The notes: generated from the letters alone by a model not told the origin. A DNA stretch of 64,000 nt from Promicromonospora iranensis (GCF_028994805.1 NZ_JAJQQP010000009.1:89009-153008), one strand, 5' to 3'. Numbered from the stretch's first letter, positions 44,037 to 54,090 are shown. Made by a program: numbers and translations.

Positions 44037-45893
44037 TTGGCGACTGACACCCGGCGCTCGCGGCCGGTTCGCACGATCGTGCTCCTGACGATCCTGACGA
44101 TCCTGCTGCCCTTCGGCGCCCTCCTGGCTGGTTGGCAGCTCGACGGTAAGTCGAGCGAAAATCCTGACGGAGCGAGCCTGGCCCCTGGCCTGGCCCTTGA
44201 CCTGCAGGGCGGTACCCAGATCATCCTGGAGGCCGTCACCTCCGACGGGTCCGAGGTGACCCCGGAGGCGATGGAAGAGGCCATCGGTGTCATCCGGCAG
44301 CGGGTGGACGCCAACGGCGTCACCGAGGCCGAGATCGCCAGCCAGGGCGAGACGCAGATCGTCGTCGAGATCCCTGGTGAGGTGGACGACGAGACCGTCG
44401 CGCTGATCTCCCAGGCCGCGCAGATGAAGTTCCGCCCGGTCCTCACCATCGGCAGCCCTCTTCCCACGGTTCAGCCCTCGGCCAGCCCGTCCGGCGACGC
44501 TGCCGACGACGCGGCGGCCGACAGCGACGCTGCTGCCGACGAGCCGACGAAGAAGGAGATCGCCGAGCAGGAGAAGGCGATCGAGTCGGCGACCGACCCG
44601 TCCGACCTGGCGCAGATCACGCCGTCGGTCCAGGAGGCGTACGACGCGCTCGACTGCACGGACCCGAAGAGCCGCGAGGGCGGTGGCGGCGACAACCCGA
44701 ACCTGCTCCTCGTCACGTGCGACCAGGCCGGTTCGGCCAAGTACATCCTCGGCCCCGTCGAGGTGGACGGCACCGACCTGACCTCGGCCACCTCCGGCCT
44801 GATCCCGACCTCGAGCGGCGGCGTCTCCAACACCTGGGGCGTCAGCCTCGACTTCAACTCCGAGGGCACGACGAAGTTCCGCGAGACCACGGAGCGACTG
44901 ACGCCGCTGGAGCCGCCGCGCAACCAGTTCGCCATCGTGCTGGACGGCCTGATCGTCTCGGCGCCGAGCAGCAACCAGCCGATCACGAACGGGCAGGCCA
45001 GCATCTCCGGCTCGTTCACGCGCGACACCGCAGCCACGCTGGCCAACCAGCTGAGCTTCGGATCCCTGCCCCTCACGTTCGAGGTGCAGGGCGAGAACAC
45101 GATCTCCGCGACGCTGGGCTCCGAGCAGCTGCAGCGTGGTCTGTTCGCCGGTCTCATCGGTCTCGCGCTGGTGGTCGTCTACTCGATGTTCCAGTACCGC
45201 ACGCTCGGTCTGCTGACGGTCATGTCGCTGATCGTGGCCGGCGCCATGACGTACGTGGTGATCGCACTCCTGAGCTGGGGGATGGGCTACCGCCTCTCCC
45301 TGCCGGGTATCGCGGGTCTGATCGTGGCCATCGGCTTCACCGCGGACTCGTTCATCGTGTACTTCGAACGTATCCGGGACGAGCTACGTGACGGGCGCAC
45401 GCTCCGGCTCGCCGTCCAGCGTGGCTGGCTCCGGGCCCGCCGGACCATCTACGCGGCCAAGGCGGTGAACCTGCTCTCCGCGGTGATCCTGTACTTCATG
45501 ACCGTCGGCGGGGTGCGCGGCTTCGCGTTCACGCTGGGTCTGACCACGATCATCGACGTCATGGTGGTCATCTGGTTCACCCACCCGGTCATGGAGCTCC
45601 TGGCCAAGGTGCCGTTCTTCCGTGACGGCCACAAGTGGTCGGGCCTCTCGCCCGACCGTCTCGACGTGGCGCCGCGCTACCGGGGCGCCGGGCGGTTCTC
45701 CGGCCCGAAGGACGAGGTCGTCGACGCCCCCGTCGCCGACGCGCCCGACCGGGAGCGTGAGCTGGTCTCGGCGCAGTCCGTGAGCAGCGCGCCGCGCATC
45801 GCCGAGGACGGCCGCAGGATGACGATCGCGGAGCGGCGTGCCGCCGAGCGCAAGGCTGCCGCCGACGCGGCTCAGAACGAGGAGAAGCACTGA
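44037..45893 (+). CDS. secD: protein translocase subunit SecD
   Basis: A 618-residue RND-type membrane protein. It has an N-terminal helix, then the large periplasmic-type P1 domain beginning GLDLQGGTQIILEA (family DLQGG motif), with an added Ala/Asp/Glu-rich insertion at ~155-190. Six-helix module from about 360, with the TM4 motif FTADSFIVYFERIRDELRDG. A charged C-terminal tail ends EEKH. It uses the proton gradient to pull exported proteins. TTG start at 44037 with AGAAGAGA. Stop overlaps secF by one base. Confidence 0.95.
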   Translation: MATDTRRSRPVRTIVLLTILTILLPFGALLAGWQLDGKSSENPDGASLAPGLALDLQGGTQIILEAVTSDGSEVTPEAMEEAIGVIRQRVDANGVTEAEIASQGETQIVVEIPGEVDDETVALISQAAQMKFRPVLTIGSPLPTVQPSASPSGDAADDAAADSDAAADEPTKKEIAEQEKAIESATDPSDLAQITPSVQEAYDALDCTDPKSREGGGGDNPNLLLVTCDQAGSAKYILGPVEVDGTDLTSATSGLIPTSSGGVSNTWGVSLDFNSEGTTKFRETTERLTPLEPPRNQFAIVLDGLIVSAPSSNQPITNGQASISGSFTRDTAATLANQLSFGSLPLTFEVQGENTISATLGSEQLQRGLFAGLIGLALVVVYSMFQYRTLGLLTVMSLIVAGAMTYVVIALLSWGMGYRLSLPGIAGLIVAIGFTADSFIVYFERIRDELRDGRTLRLAVQRGWLRARRTIYAAKAVNLLSAVILYFMTVGGVRGFAFTLGLTTIIDVMVVIWFTHPVMELLAKVPFFRDGHKWSGLSPDRLDVAPRYRGAGRFSGPKDEVVDAPVADAPDRERELVSAQSVSSAPRIAEDGRRMTIAERRAAERKAAADAAQNEEKH

Positions 45894-46984
45894 TGGCTCG
45901 CGGCGGCTTCGCCCAGTGGGGCAACGACCTCTACACGGGGCGTCGGTCCTACCCGATCGTCCAGAAGAGGCGGATCTGGTTCTCGATCGTCGGCCTCTTC
46001 TCGGCCGCGTCGATCCTCGTCCTCGTGTTCCAGGGTCTGAACCTGGGCATCGACTTCCGTGGTGGTTCCGAGTTCACCGTCTCTGGTGTGTCCAACACGG
46101 ACGAGGACATCGCTCTCGACACCGTCGCCGAGGTGGCGCCCGGGCAGGAGCCGCACGTCGCCCAGGTGGGCGGTGACGGCGTCCGGGTACAGGTCTCGGA
46201 GCTGGACAACGAGCAGACCAACGAGCTCCAGGCCGCTCTGGGGCAGGCGTACGGCGTGGAGCCGTCGGAGGTCACGTCGAACTTCATCGGCCCCACCTGG
46301 GGCCAGTCGGTGAGCATGCGGGCCCTGTGGGGCACCGTGACGTTCATCGTCGCCGCGGCCCTCTTCATGGCCGTGTACTTCCGGGCCTGGCGCATGTCGG
46401 TGGCCGCGATCGTGGCCATGCTCGCGGACGTGCTGGTCTCGGCCGGCGTGTACGCCCTGATCGGCTGGGAGGTCACGCCGTCGACGATCATCGGCTTCCT
46501 GACCATCCTCGGCTTCTCGCTCTACGACAAGATGGTCGTCTTCGACAAGGTCCGCGAGAACACGGTCGCCCTGACCGAGCAGACCCGGAGCACCTACGCC
46601 GAGCGGGCGAACCTCGCGGTGAACCAGACCCTGGTCCGGTCCATCAACACCTCGGTGGTGGCACTGCTGCCGGTCGCGGGCATCCTCTTCGTGGGTGGCT
46701 TCCTCCTGGGAGCCGGCACGCTGAAGGACATCTCGCTGTCGCTGTTCGTCGGCATCGCGGTGGGCGCGACGTCGTCCATCTTCCTGGCCACGCCGCTGGA
46801 CGTGGCGCTGCGCGAGGGCGAGCCCAAGATCGCCGCGCACACCAAGAAGGTCATGGACCTGCGTGCGGGCCTCGCGGCCGAGGGCGTCGAGGAGAGCGTG
46901 CTGGCCGCCGCGGCGTCCGGCTCCGCGCAGCTCGTCCCCGGTCATCACCAGGGACATACCGCTCAGCCCAAGCGTCGCCGGTAG
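45893..46984 (+). CDS. secF: protein translocase subunit SecF
   Basis: A 363-residue partner of SecD. Family marks: NLGIDFRGGSEF, GPTWGQSVSMRAL before TM2, TM block GFSLYDKMVVFDKVRENT (the D-x-x-VVFDRIRE motif of SecF), and NQTLVRSINTSV. Six hydrophobic helices. Coupled to secD by a TGATG junction. A His-rich tail (PGHHQGHTAQ) ends the protein. Confidence 0.96.
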   Translation: MARGGFAQWGNDLYTGRRSYPIVQKRRIWFSIVGLFSAASILVLVFQGLNLGIDFRGGSEFTVSGVSNTDEDIALDTVAEVAPGQEPHVAQVGGDGVRVQVSELDNEQTNELQAALGQAYGVEPSEVTSNFIGPTWGQSVSMRALWGTVTFIVAAALFMAVYFRAWRMSVAAIVAMLADVLVSAGVYALIGWEVTPSTIIGFLTILGFSLYDKMVVFDKVRENTVALTEQTRSTYAERANLAVNQTLVRSINTSVVALLPVAGILFVGGFLLGAGTLKDISLSLFVGIAVGATSSIFLATPLDVALREGEPKIAAHTKKVMDLRAGLAAEGVEESVLAAAASGSAQLVPGHHQGHTAQPKRRR

Positions 46985-46994
46985 GCTCCGCCTC

Positions 46995-47570
46995 GTGGCA
47001 GACGACATGACCGACGTCGCCCTCTCCGGCCTGCTGCCGGAGAGGGCGACGCGCGTTCGCGACCTGATCGTGGACGTCCCTGACTTTCCGTCCCCGGGCA
47101 TCCTCTTCAAGGACATCACCCCGCTCCTGGCCGACGCCGAGGGGCTGGCCGACGTGATCGAGGCGTTCACCCGCCTGGCGCTGGCGGACGGGGTCGACGT
47201 GGTCGCCGGTATGGAGGCACGCGGCTTCCTGCTCGGCACCCCCGTCGCCCACGCGCTCGGCCTGGGGTTCCTGCCCCTGCGGAAGGCGGGCAAGCTCCCG
47301 CCGCCCACCGAGAGCGTGTCGTACGACCTGGAGTACGGCTCGGCGGCCATCGAGCTGCGCTCGGGAACACTCAGGCCGGGTGCGCGTGTTCTGATCATCG
47401 ACGACGTTCTCGCCACGGGTGGTACCGCGGCGGCCGCGGCACAGCTGGTGGAGCAGTGCGGGGGAGTGGTGGCCGGGCTGGCGTTCCTGCTCGAGCTGGA
47501 GGCACTCCACGGCCGGGACAGGCTTCAGGGCCACAACGTCGATACTCTCCTGCGGGTAGGCACGTCGTAA
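46995..47570 (+). CDS. apt: adenine phosphoribosyltransferase
   Basis: A 191-residue enzyme turning adenine and PRPP into AMP. Visible: [40 protein letters not shown], and the PRPP loop [22 protein letters not shown] 46995 starts [10 protein letters not shown] 47007 is the other option. It lies 10 bp after secF and before rel, as in most actinobacteria. Confidence 0.94.
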   Translation: MADDMTDVALSGLLPERATRVRDLIVDVPDFPSPGILFKDITPLLADAEGLADVIEAFTRLALADGVDVVAGMEARGFLLGTPVAHALGLGFLPLRKAGKLPPPTESVSYDLEYGSAAIELRSGTLRPGARVLIIDDVLATGGTAAAAAQLVEQCGGVVAGLAFLLELEALHGRDRLQGHNVDTLLRVGTS

Positions 47571-47655
47571 CGGTGACCGAGCCGTACGGACGGGGAATAG
47601 AGGTCCAGGGCTAGACTGGCGACTCCGGGTACTACCCGGGGAAGGAGGCGCGTAC

Positions 47656-49995
47656 ATGGCTGAGAACACGGTGTCACGCGCTCCGGTGCCCGAGAAGAAC
47701 CCGCCGACGCCGCCCGGTGGCAACCGGATGCGGAACCGGCTGGTACGTCTCGGCGTGCGCAGCGTGAGCGGTGGTTCGCCCGCGGCGATCGAGCCGCTGC
47801 TGCAGGCGATCCGCAGCAACCACCCGAAGGCCGACGTCGCGCTGATCGAGCGCGCGTACGTCGTCGCGGAGAAGGCTCACCGCGGCCAGATGCGCAAGAG
47901 CGGCGACCCGTACATCACGCATCCCGTGGCCGTCTCGACGATCCTGGCGGAGCTCGGCTTCGAGGGCACGACGATCGCGGCGGCGCTGCTGCACGACACG
48001 GTGGAGGACACCGACTACGCGCTGGACACCCTGCGCGGCGAGTTCGGCGACGACGTCGCGCTGCTGGTGGACGGCGTCACCAAGCTGGACAAGGTGAAGT
48101 ACGGCGACGCGGCGCAGGCCGAGACCGTGCGCAAGATGGTCGTGGCGATGGCCAAGGACATCCGCGTGCTGGTCATCAAGCTGGCCGACCGCCTGCACAA
48201 CGCCCGCACCTGGAAGTACGTGCCGTCCAAGTCGGCCGAGCGCAAGGCGCGCGAGACCGTCGAGATCTACGCGCCGCTGGCCCACCGGCTGGGCATGAAC
48301 ACGATCAAGTGGGAGCTGGAGGACCTGTCCTTCCAGGCCCTGTACCCCAAGGTGTACGACGAGATCGTGCACCTCGTGGCGGAGCGGGCTCCCGCGCGCG
48401 AGGAGTACCTCGGCGTGGTGCGGGGCCAGATCGAGTCCGACCTGCGCAGCGCCAAGATCAAGGCGACGGTGACGGGCCGGCCGAAGCACTACTACTCGAT
48501 CTACCAGAAGATGATCGTGCGTGGTCACGACTTCGCGGAGATCTACGACCTCGTCGGCACGCGTGTCCTGGTGGACACGGTGCGTGACTGCTACGCGGCG
48601 CTCGGCGCCATGCACGCGCGGTGGAACCCGGTCCCCGGCCGGTTCAAGGACTACATCGCGATGCCGAAGTTCAACATGTACCAGTCGCTGCACACGACGG
48701 TGATCGGTCCAGGCGGCAAGCCCGTCGAGATCCAGATCCGTACGCACGACATGCACCGGCGCGCCGAGTACGGCGTCGCCGCGCACTGGAAGTACAAGGA
48801 GAAGACGCCGGCGGGCGGCGGCGTCAACGACCCGAAGAACCAGGACATGGCCTGGCTGCGCCAGCTCGTGGACTGGCAGCGCGAGACCGCCGACCCGGCG
48901 GAGTTCCTCGACTCGCTGCGGTTCGAGATCGGTGGCGACGAGGTCTACGTCTTCACGCCGAAGGGCATGGCGATGGCGCTGCCGGGCGGCGCGACGCCCG
49001 TCGACTTCGCGTACGCCGTGCACACCGAGGTCGGTCACCGCACCATGGGCGCCCGCGTGAACGGCCGCCTGGTGCCGCTCGACTCGCCGCTCGAGAACGG
49101 CGACGTCGTCGACATCCTCACCTCGAAGTCGGAGACGGCGGGGCCGAGCCGGGACTGGCTCGGGTTCGTGAAGTCGCCGCGGGCGCGGAACAAGATCCGC
49201 CAGTGGTTCACGAAGGAACGCCGCGAGGAAGCCGTCGAGACCGGCAAGGACGCGATCGCGAAGTCCATGCGCAAGCAGGGGCTGCCGATCCAGCGCCTCA
49301 TGTCGCACGAGACCCTGCTCGGGGTCGCGGACGAGATGAACTACCAGGACGTGACCGGCCTGTACGCCGCCGTCGGCGAGGGGCAGGTCTCCTCAGCGCA
49401 CGTGGTGGACAAGCTCGTCAAGGCGCTCGGTGGTGCGAACGGCGCGGAGGAGGACGTCGCCGAGGCGACCCGACCCGGCGGACTCACCGCCCGGCGCGTG
49501 CGCTCGGGCGACCCGGGCGTCATGCTCAAGGGCTCCGACTCCGCCGACGTGTGGGTCAAGCTCGCCAAGTGCTGCACGCCGGTGCCGGGCGACGAGATCG
49601 TCGGCTTCGTCACCCGAGGCCAGGGGGTGAGCGTGCACCGCGAGGACTGCGTCAACCTGGACGGGCTCCGCAAGCAGCCGGAACGCCTCGTCGAGGTCGA
49701 GTGGACCCAGGGTGCCAACACGATGTTCCTGGTCCAGATCCAGGTCGAGGCGCTCGACCGGTCCCGGCTCCTGTCGGACGTGACGCGGGTCCTGTCCGAG
49801 AACCACGTGAACATCCTGTCGGCCTTCGTCTCGACGTCGGACGACCGGCTGGCGGTCTCCCGGTTCATCTTCGAGATGGCCGAGCCTGCACACCTCGCGA
49901 CGGTCCTCGCGGCCGTCCGGAAGGTGGAGGGCGTGTTCGACGTGCACCGCATCACCGGGACCAAGCCGGTGGAGCGGCCGCAGCTGCCGGTCTGA
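47656..49995 (+). CDS. rel: bifunctional (p)ppGpp synthetase/hydrolase Rel
   Basis: A 779-residue stringent-response enzyme. HD hydrolase domain: [34 protein letters not shown]. Synthetase domain: [55 protein letters not shown]. Then TGS ([20 protein letters not shown]), the zinc-finger region [19 protein letters not shown], and a C-terminal ACT domain. All hydrolase and synthetase motifs are present, so it should be bifunctional. GGAAGGAGG precedes the ATG. Confidence 0.97.
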   Translation: MAENTVSRAPVPEKNPPTPPGGNRMRNRLVRLGVRSVSGGSPAAIEPLLQAIRSNHPKADVALIERAYVVAEKAHRGQMRKSGDPYITHPVAVSTILAELGFEGTTIAAALLHDTVEDTDYALDTLRGEFGDDVALLVDGVTKLDKVKYGDAAQAETVRKMVVAMAKDIRVLVIKLADRLHNARTWKYVPSKSAERKARETVEIYAPLAHRLGMNTIKWELEDLSFQALYPKVYDEIVHLVAERAPAREEYLGVVRGQIESDLRSAKIKATVTGRPKHYYSIYQKMIVRGHDFAEIYDLVGTRVLVDTVRDCYAALGAMHARWNPVPGRFKDYIAMPKFNMYQSLHTTVIGPGGKPVEIQIRTHDMHRRAEYGVAAHWKYKEKTPAGGGVNDPKNQDMAWLRQLVDWQRETADPAEFLDSLRFEIGGDEVYVFTPKGMAMALPGGATPVDFAYAVHTEVGHRTMGARVNGRLVPLDSPLENGDVVDILTSKSETAGPSRDWLGFVKSPRARNKIRQWFTKERREEAVETGKDAIAKSMRKQGLPIQRLMSHETLLGVADEMNYQDVTGLYAAVGEGQVSSAHVVDKLVKALGGANGAEEDVAEATRPGGLTARRVRSGDPGVMLKGSDSADVWVKLAKCCTPVPGDEIVGFVTRGQGVSVHREDCVNLDGLRKQPERLVEVEWTQGANTMFLVQIQVEALDRSRLLSDVTRVLSENHVNILSAFVSTSDDRLAVSRFIFEMAEPAHLATVLAAVRKVEGVFDVHRITGTKPVERPQLPV

Positions 49996-50017
49996 CGGTC
50001 GCGGGCGTCGGGGGCCT

Positions 50018-51184
50018 TCAGGCGGTCCCCGGCGCACCCGGCAGCAGCTCGCCCAGGTCGAAGCGGACCGGCTCCTCCAGCTGCTCGTAGGTGCACGACG
50101 CCGGCTCGCGGTCCGGGCGCCAGCGCTTGAACTGTGCGGTGTGCCGGAACCGGGTGCCCTCCATGTGGTCGTAGCCCACCTCCAGCACGCGCTCCGGGCG
50201 CAGGGGCGTGAACGACAGGTCCTTGCCCGAGCTCCAGCGGGACTGCGCGCCGGGCAGCCGGTCGCCCCCCGCGGCGCTCGCCGGGTCGGACCAGCCCTGC
50301 CACGGGTGCTCGTCCGCCGCAGGGGTGCCGGGCTCCACCACCAGCGGCGCCAGCTCGGCGACGAGCTCCACGCGCCGGCTCGCCGAGAACGACGCGGCGA
50401 CGCCGACGAACTGCAACCGAGGCCCGTCCTCGGACTCGTCCCACAGGCCGAGCAGCAGCGACCCCAGCACCGGCTGCTCGGGCGTCGAGGTCTTGTGCAG
50501 GCGGTAGCCCGCCAGGACGACGTCGGCCGTGCGCGTGTGCTTGATCTTCAGCATGGCGCGCTTGTTCGGCGCGTACGGGCCGTCCGCGGGCTTGGCGACG
50601 ACGCCGTCGAGACCGGCACCCTCGAACGACCCGAACCACTCCTCGGCCACCGCGGCGTCCTGCGTGCGGGGCGTGGCGAACACGAGCGGACCGGTCAGCC
50701 CCAGCCCGTCCAGGGCCTCGAGCCGTTCCACGAGCGGCCGGTCCACGAGCGACTCGTCACCCAGTGCGAGGACGTCGAACACGACCAGCGCGGCGGGCGT
50801 GGTCTCGGCGAGCATGTTCACGCGCGACGCCGCCGGGTGGATGCGCTGGGACAGCAGCTCGAAGTCGAGCCGTGCCCCGCCGCCCGTCGAGGCCACCGAC
50901 GGCTGCGCGATGACGATCTCACCGTCGACCACGCACCGCTCCGGGAGCGCCTCGCGGACCGCGGCGACGACGTCGGGGAAGTAGCGGTCCATCGGCTTCG
51001 TGTTCCGGGAGTCGATCCGGACCTCGTCACCGTCGCGGTACACGATGGCGCGGAAGCCGTCCCACTTCGGCTCGTAGACGTAGGCGGGGCCGACGTCGGT
51101 CGCCGCCTGGGCAGGGATCGACGCCACGCTCTTGGCGAGCATCGGCCGGACCGGTGGCTGGACGGGCAGATTGAGTGTGGTCAC
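50018..51184 (-). CDS. ligC: ATP-dependent DNA ligase (LigC type)
   Basis: A 388-residue ligase. The adenylation motif I is YEPKWDGFRAIVYRDG with the active Lys. Further motifs: IDSRNTKPMDRYFP, VVDGEIVIA, GLDGVVAKPADGPYAPNKR, MLKIKHTRTADVVLAGYR. An OB-fold domain follows. It closely fits mycobacterial LigC (Rv3731), which joins single- and double-strand breaks as a backup enzyme. GTG start at 51184. Second gene after the DHFR-fold gene, 14 bp apart. The PolD-like gene nearby makes a repair pair, as at Rv3730c-Rv3731. Confidence 0.9.
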   Translation of the reverse strand: MTTLNLPVQPPVRPMLAKSVASIPAQAATDVGPAYVYEPKWDGFRAIVYRDGDEVRIDSRNTKPMDRYFPDVVAAVREALPERCVVDGEIVIAQPSVASTGGGARLDFELLSQRIHPAASRVNMLAETTPAALVVFDVLALGDESLVDRPLVERLEALDGLGLTGPLVFATPRTQDAAVAEEWFGSFEGAGLDGVVAKPADGPYAPNKRAMLKIKHTRTADVVLAGYRLHKTSTPEQPVLGSLLLGLWDESEDGPRLQFVGVAASFSASRRVELVAELAPLVVEPGTPAADEHPWQGWSDPASAAGGDRLPGAQSRWSSGKDLSFTPLRPERVLEVGYDHMEGTRFRHTAQFKRWRPDREPASCTYEQLEEPVRFDLGELLPGAPGTA

Positions 51185-51198
51185 GGTACGAGCCTGCC

Positions 51199-51762
51199 TC
51201 AGCGGGGGACGTAGCGCAGGTAGACGCACCCGCTCGCGAACGTACGGGCGTCGACCAGGCGCAGGCTCAGCCGGGCGTCCGGGGGCAGCGCGGGCAGCCC
51301 GCCGCCCACCACCTCGGGGTAGACGAAGAGGCGGAAGTCGTCGACGAGCCCCTGCCTGATGAGTTCGGCGGCCACGGTGGGCCCGCCCACCGACACGATG
51401 CCGGGCGCGCAGTTCGCGATCCGGCGCAGCTCGCCCAGCTGCAGGTCACGCACGATCCGCGTCCGCGCCGAGGTGACCGCCTCCTCGGGCAGGGACGACG
51501 ACGCGACGACCTTCTCCACGCCCTGCCAGATCTCCGCGTACCTCGTCATGTGCGGGTTCGGGTCGGGTCCCGGGTCGTGCGTCTCCCAGTAGACCATCGT
51601 CTCGTACATGCGCCGGCCGTGGACGTAGACGGCGACCTCCGTCTCGATCTCGTTGATGAACGCGAGCACCTCGTCGCTGGGCGCCATCCAGTCGAACGTG
51701 CCCCCGGCGTCGGCGGTGTACCCGTCGGCGGACATGTTCGCGAAGTAGCTCAGGGTTCCCAT
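51199..51762 (-). CDS. dihydrofolate reductase-fold (RibD C-terminal-like) protein
   Basis: A 187-residue protein of the actinobacterial 'DHFR family protein' type. Pattern: LSYFANMSADGYTAD at the start, HGRRMYETMVYWETHD, VSVGGPTVAAELIRQGLVDD, and FRLFVYPEVVGGG. The GGPTVAAELI loop is the usual NADPH contact. Substrate not known; true folate reduction is unlikely. It is the first gene of the pair with ligC. Confidence 0.85.
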   Translation of the reverse strand: MGTLSYFANMSADGYTADAGGTFDWMAPSDEVLAFINEIETEVAVYVHGRRMYETMVYWETHDPGPDPNPHMTRYAEIWQGVEKVVASSSLPEEAVTSARTRIVRDLQLGELRRIANCAPGIVSVGGPTVAAELIRQGLVDDFRLFVYPEVVGGGLPALPPDARLSLRLVDARTFASGCVYLRYVPR

Positions 51763-51889
51763 GCACGGACCGACGACGGGCCAGGGCGGAACTCATCGGC
51801 CCGCGAGGTGCGAGCCGCTCCTGGCTGAGCCATCGTGGAGGGTGGACCGTGCAGAAGGTGAACGGTCAGCCCGAGCGGGAGGAGCAGCC

Positions 51890-52159
51890 ATGCCGAAGCG
51901 TGACCCGGGACCGAGCGTCAAGGACGACGAGCTGTACGAGAAGCTCCGCGACGAGGGCAACTCCAAGGAGAAGTCGGCGCGCATCGCGAACGCCGCGGCC
52001 GGCTCGTCGCGCAAGAGCGTCGGCCGCAAGGGCGGCAAGTCCCCCGAGTACGACGAGTGGACCGCCGACGACCTGCGCAAGCGCGCGGCCGAGATCGGCA
52101 TCGAGGGCCGGTCCACGATGCGCAAGGACGAGCTGATCAAGGCCCTGCGCAACCACTGA
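51890..52159 (+). CDS. small basic protein with Rho N-terminal/SAP-like domain (DUF7218 type)
   Basis: An 89-residue protein. Residues 1-45 (KDDELYEKLRDEGNSKEKSA and RIANAAAGSSRKSVGRKGG) are a conserved actinobacterial block. Residues 50-89 (WTADDLRKRAAEIGIEGRST then MRKDELIKALRNH) are a Rho_N-like helix pair that often binds nucleic acids. GGGAGGAG precedes the ATG. It stands divergent from the ligC operon and its end faces the PolD gene across a 66-bp palindrome. Confidence 0.85.
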   Translation: MPKRDPGPSVKDDELYEKLRDEGNSKEKSARIANAAAGSSRKSVGRKGGKSPEYDEWTADDLRKRAAEIGIEGRSTMRKDELIKALRNH

Positions 52160-52189
52160 CCGCCCCTCACCCACCCCCGCCCCCGGCGC

Positions 52190-52255
52190 CTCTTCGAGGC
52201 CTAAGTTTCTCGCCTCTGAACCGATTCAGAGGCGAGAAACTTAGACCTCGAAGAG
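52190..52255. repeat. 66-bp near-perfect palindrome (31-bp arms) between convergent genes
   Basis: The left arm 52190-52220 is the complement of 52225-52255 with a single C/A mispair at 52200/52245 and a 4-base loop CCGA. Read either way, the strand gives the same sequence and the same translated peptide (GLSFSPLNRFRGEK). The inner 20 bp are noticeably less GC-rich than nearby terminators. It may end transcription of both genes, or be a mobile or intergenic repeat. Confidence 0.92.
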
Positions 52256-52282
52256 AGGGCGGTACGGCGGCAGAGGGCTGGG

Positions 52283-53386
52283 TCAGTCGCTGGCGGCGTC
52301 CTGGCTCTTGTCGCGGTCCTTGTCGCGACTGGGCTGGACCCGCTTGGGCTCGCCCGGCATCTTCGGGTACTCCGGCGGGTAGGGCAGGTCCTCGAGCCCG
52401 TCCGACTCGTCGCGGGCCGCGAGCTCCAGGGCGGCGTCCAACGAGCAGTCCAGGCCCGGGTCGCGGTCGGCGCGCAGCGCGGCGAACAGGTCGCCCCGCT
52501 CGGCGAACCTGGGCGGCGCCGTCAGGACGTCGAAGTCGTCCGGGTGGACGTCCGCGACCTCGTCCCAGTCCAGCGGCATCGACACGGTGGCCCTGCCGTT
52601 CGCCCGGATCGAGTACGCGGAGGCGATGGTGCGGTCGCGAGCCATCTGGTTGTAGTCCACGAAGATGGCCTCGCCCCGCTCCTCCTTCCACCACCGCGTG
52701 GTGACCTTGCCGGGCAGCCGCCGCTCCAGCTCGCGCCCGATCGCGATGGTCGCGCGCCGCCCTTGCGTGAACGTCCACCGCGGCTCCAGCGGTACGAACA
52801 CGTGCAGCCCGCGCCCGCCCGACGTCTTGGGGTACCCGGTCAGGCCCAGCTCGCCCAGCAGGTCGCGCAGGTACGGGGCGACCGCGGCCGCCTCGTCGAA
52901 GCTGGTACCCGGCTGCGGGTCGAGATCGATCCGGAGCTGGTCGACCGCCTCGACGTCGTCGCGCCGCACCGGCCACGGGTGGAACGTGAGCGTGCCCATG
53001 TTGGCCGCCCAGGCCACCACCGCCGGTTCGGTGGGGCAGACCTCGTCCGCCGTCCGGCCGGACGGGAACGCGATCGTCGCGGTCTCCACGTAGTCCGGCG
53101 CGCCCTTCGGGACACGCTTCTGGTAGAAGCCGTCCCCCTTCGGGTCGTCCGGCTTCGGCATCCGCGTGGTGAGGCGAGCACCCTCGTGCCAGCCCTTGGG
53201 CCAGCGCTCCAGGGTCGTGGGGCGGTGCAGGAGAGCACCGGTGATCCCGTCGGACACGGCGACGAAGTACTCGACGACCTGCAGCTTGGTGATCCCTCGG
53301 GGAAAGACGACACGGTCGGGGCTCGTGACGCGCACCGTCCGGCCTGCGACGTCGAGCTCCACCGCGGGTGTCTTGGATCCGGCCAT
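52283..53386 (-). CDS. LigD-type primase-polymerase (PolD-like)
   Basis: A 367-residue enzyme of the NHEJ PrimPol family. Visible: PDRVVFPRGITKLQVVEYF, LLHRPTTLERWPKG, FYQKRVPKG, the catalytic acidic pair in LRIDLDPQPGTSFDE, and PKTSGGRGLHVFVPLEP. It matches stand-alone PolD1 (Rv3730c) rather than three-domain LigD: no ligase or nuclease domain. It adds nucleotides, often ribonucleotides, during end joining or gap repair with LigC. A Lys/Arg/Asp tail (SRDKDRDKSQD) ends it. Confidence 0.9.
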   Translation of the reverse strand: MAGSKTPAVELDVAGRTVRVTSPDRVVFPRGITKLQVVEYFVAVSDGITGALLHRPTTLERWPKGWHEGARLTTRMPKPDDPKGDGFYQKRVPKGAPDYVETATIAFPSGRTADEVCPTEPAVVAWAANMGTLTFHPWPVRRDDVEAVDQLRIDLDPQPGTSFDEAAAVAPYLRDLLGELGLTGYPKTSGGRGLHVFVPLEPRWTFTQGRRATIAIGRELERRLPGKVTTRWWKEERGEAIFVDYNQMARDRTIASAYSIRANGRATVSMPLDWDEVADVHPDDFDVLTAPPRFAERGDLFAALRADRDPGLDCSLDAALELAARDESDGLEDLPYPPEYPKMPGEPKRVQPSRDKDRDKSQDAASD

Positions 53387-53395
53387 GACCCGAAC

Positions 53396-54016
53396 CTAGC
53401 GCTCCAGCCCCGCCAGCGCTGCCGCGAACGCCCGGTGCGCCGCGGGACGACCGACGAGACGGGCGCGCCGGTCGAGCACCCGCCTCGCGCGCAGCAGGTC
53501 CACCCCACGTTCCGACAGGGCCACGAGCACGGGCACCGCAGCCTCCAGCGGCACGGTGCAGGCCACGTCGACGGCAGTACGGGTCATCCCTGTCACGGGC
53601 ACACCAGCGAGCCGGACGGTATCCCTGGCGAGCCCCGGCGCACGCCGCGCCACCCGCCCCGGACGGGGCGCCGGATAGTGCGTGTCGGGGGCGTAGGCGA
53701 GCTCGACCGGCGCATTCGCGGGCCACGCCGGAGCGACGACGCCGTCGTGCACGCCGGTGTGCACCCAGGCCGCCGTCGAGGCCGCCAGCACGCACCGCAC
53801 AGGGACGTCCCGTGCCAGCGCCAGTGCCCGGTGCCGCGCCCCGACGACCGCGCCCGCGGCGACCGCCGCGCCGTCGCGCAGCTCGAGCAGGGCACCGGCC
53901 CGCCGCAGGTCGGACCACGCCACCGCGCCGCCGACGTCCGCGGGCGTCACCACGAGGGGCGCGTCCGCCGGCCGGGGATCCAGGAGCGCGGCGAGAGAGG
54001 TGCACGGGGACGGCAT
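53396..54016 (-). CDS. AbiEi-like antitoxin-family protein (no toxin partner seen)
   Basis: A 206-residue protein. The pattern [20 protein letters not shown], the middle [11 protein letters not shown] and [20 protein letters not shown] are the usual blocks of the 'type IV toxin-antitoxin AbiEi family antitoxin' proteins of actinobacteria, which are common as orphans. No AbiEii nucleotidyltransferase gene is nearby. It lies 9 bp before the PolD gene on the same strand, so it may be co-transcribed with it. Confidence 0.68.
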   Translation of the reverse strand: MPSPCTSLAALLDPRPADAPLVVTPADVGGAVAWSDLRRAGALLELRDGAAVAAGAVVGARHRALALARDVPVRCVLAASTAAWVHTGVHDGVVAPAWPANAPVELAYAPDTHYPAPRPGRVARRAPGLARDTVRLAGVPVTGMTRTAVDVACTVPLEAAVPVLVALSERGVDLLRARRVLDRRARLVGRPAAHRAFAAALAGLER

Positions 54017-54033
54017 GCGCAGAACCTATGCGC

Positions 54034-54068
54034 AGCGGGCCCGGTCGCGCAGTGCGACCGGGCCCGCT
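54034..54068 (-). terminator. GC-rich hairpin after the DUF349 gene
   Basis: A 15-bp perfect stem (54034-54048 with 54054-54068), loop GCAGT, 22 bp beyond the stop of the minus-strand DUF349 gene and just before the next gene's start. No T-run, but the position is right. Confidence 0.82.
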
Positions 54069-54090
54069 GTGGACAACTGCTCGAAGGACG

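Noticed and set aside
52057..52704. Open frame crossing the 66-bp palindrome
   Set aside because: It continues out of the small Rho_N-like gene in another frame and is Arg/Pro-rich; the peptide through the palindrome appears on both strands only because the DNA is self-complementary.
53396..54016. Complete AbiE toxin-antitoxin system
   Set aside because: Only an AbiEi-like antitoxin-family protein is present; no nucleotidyltransferase toxin gene adjoins it.
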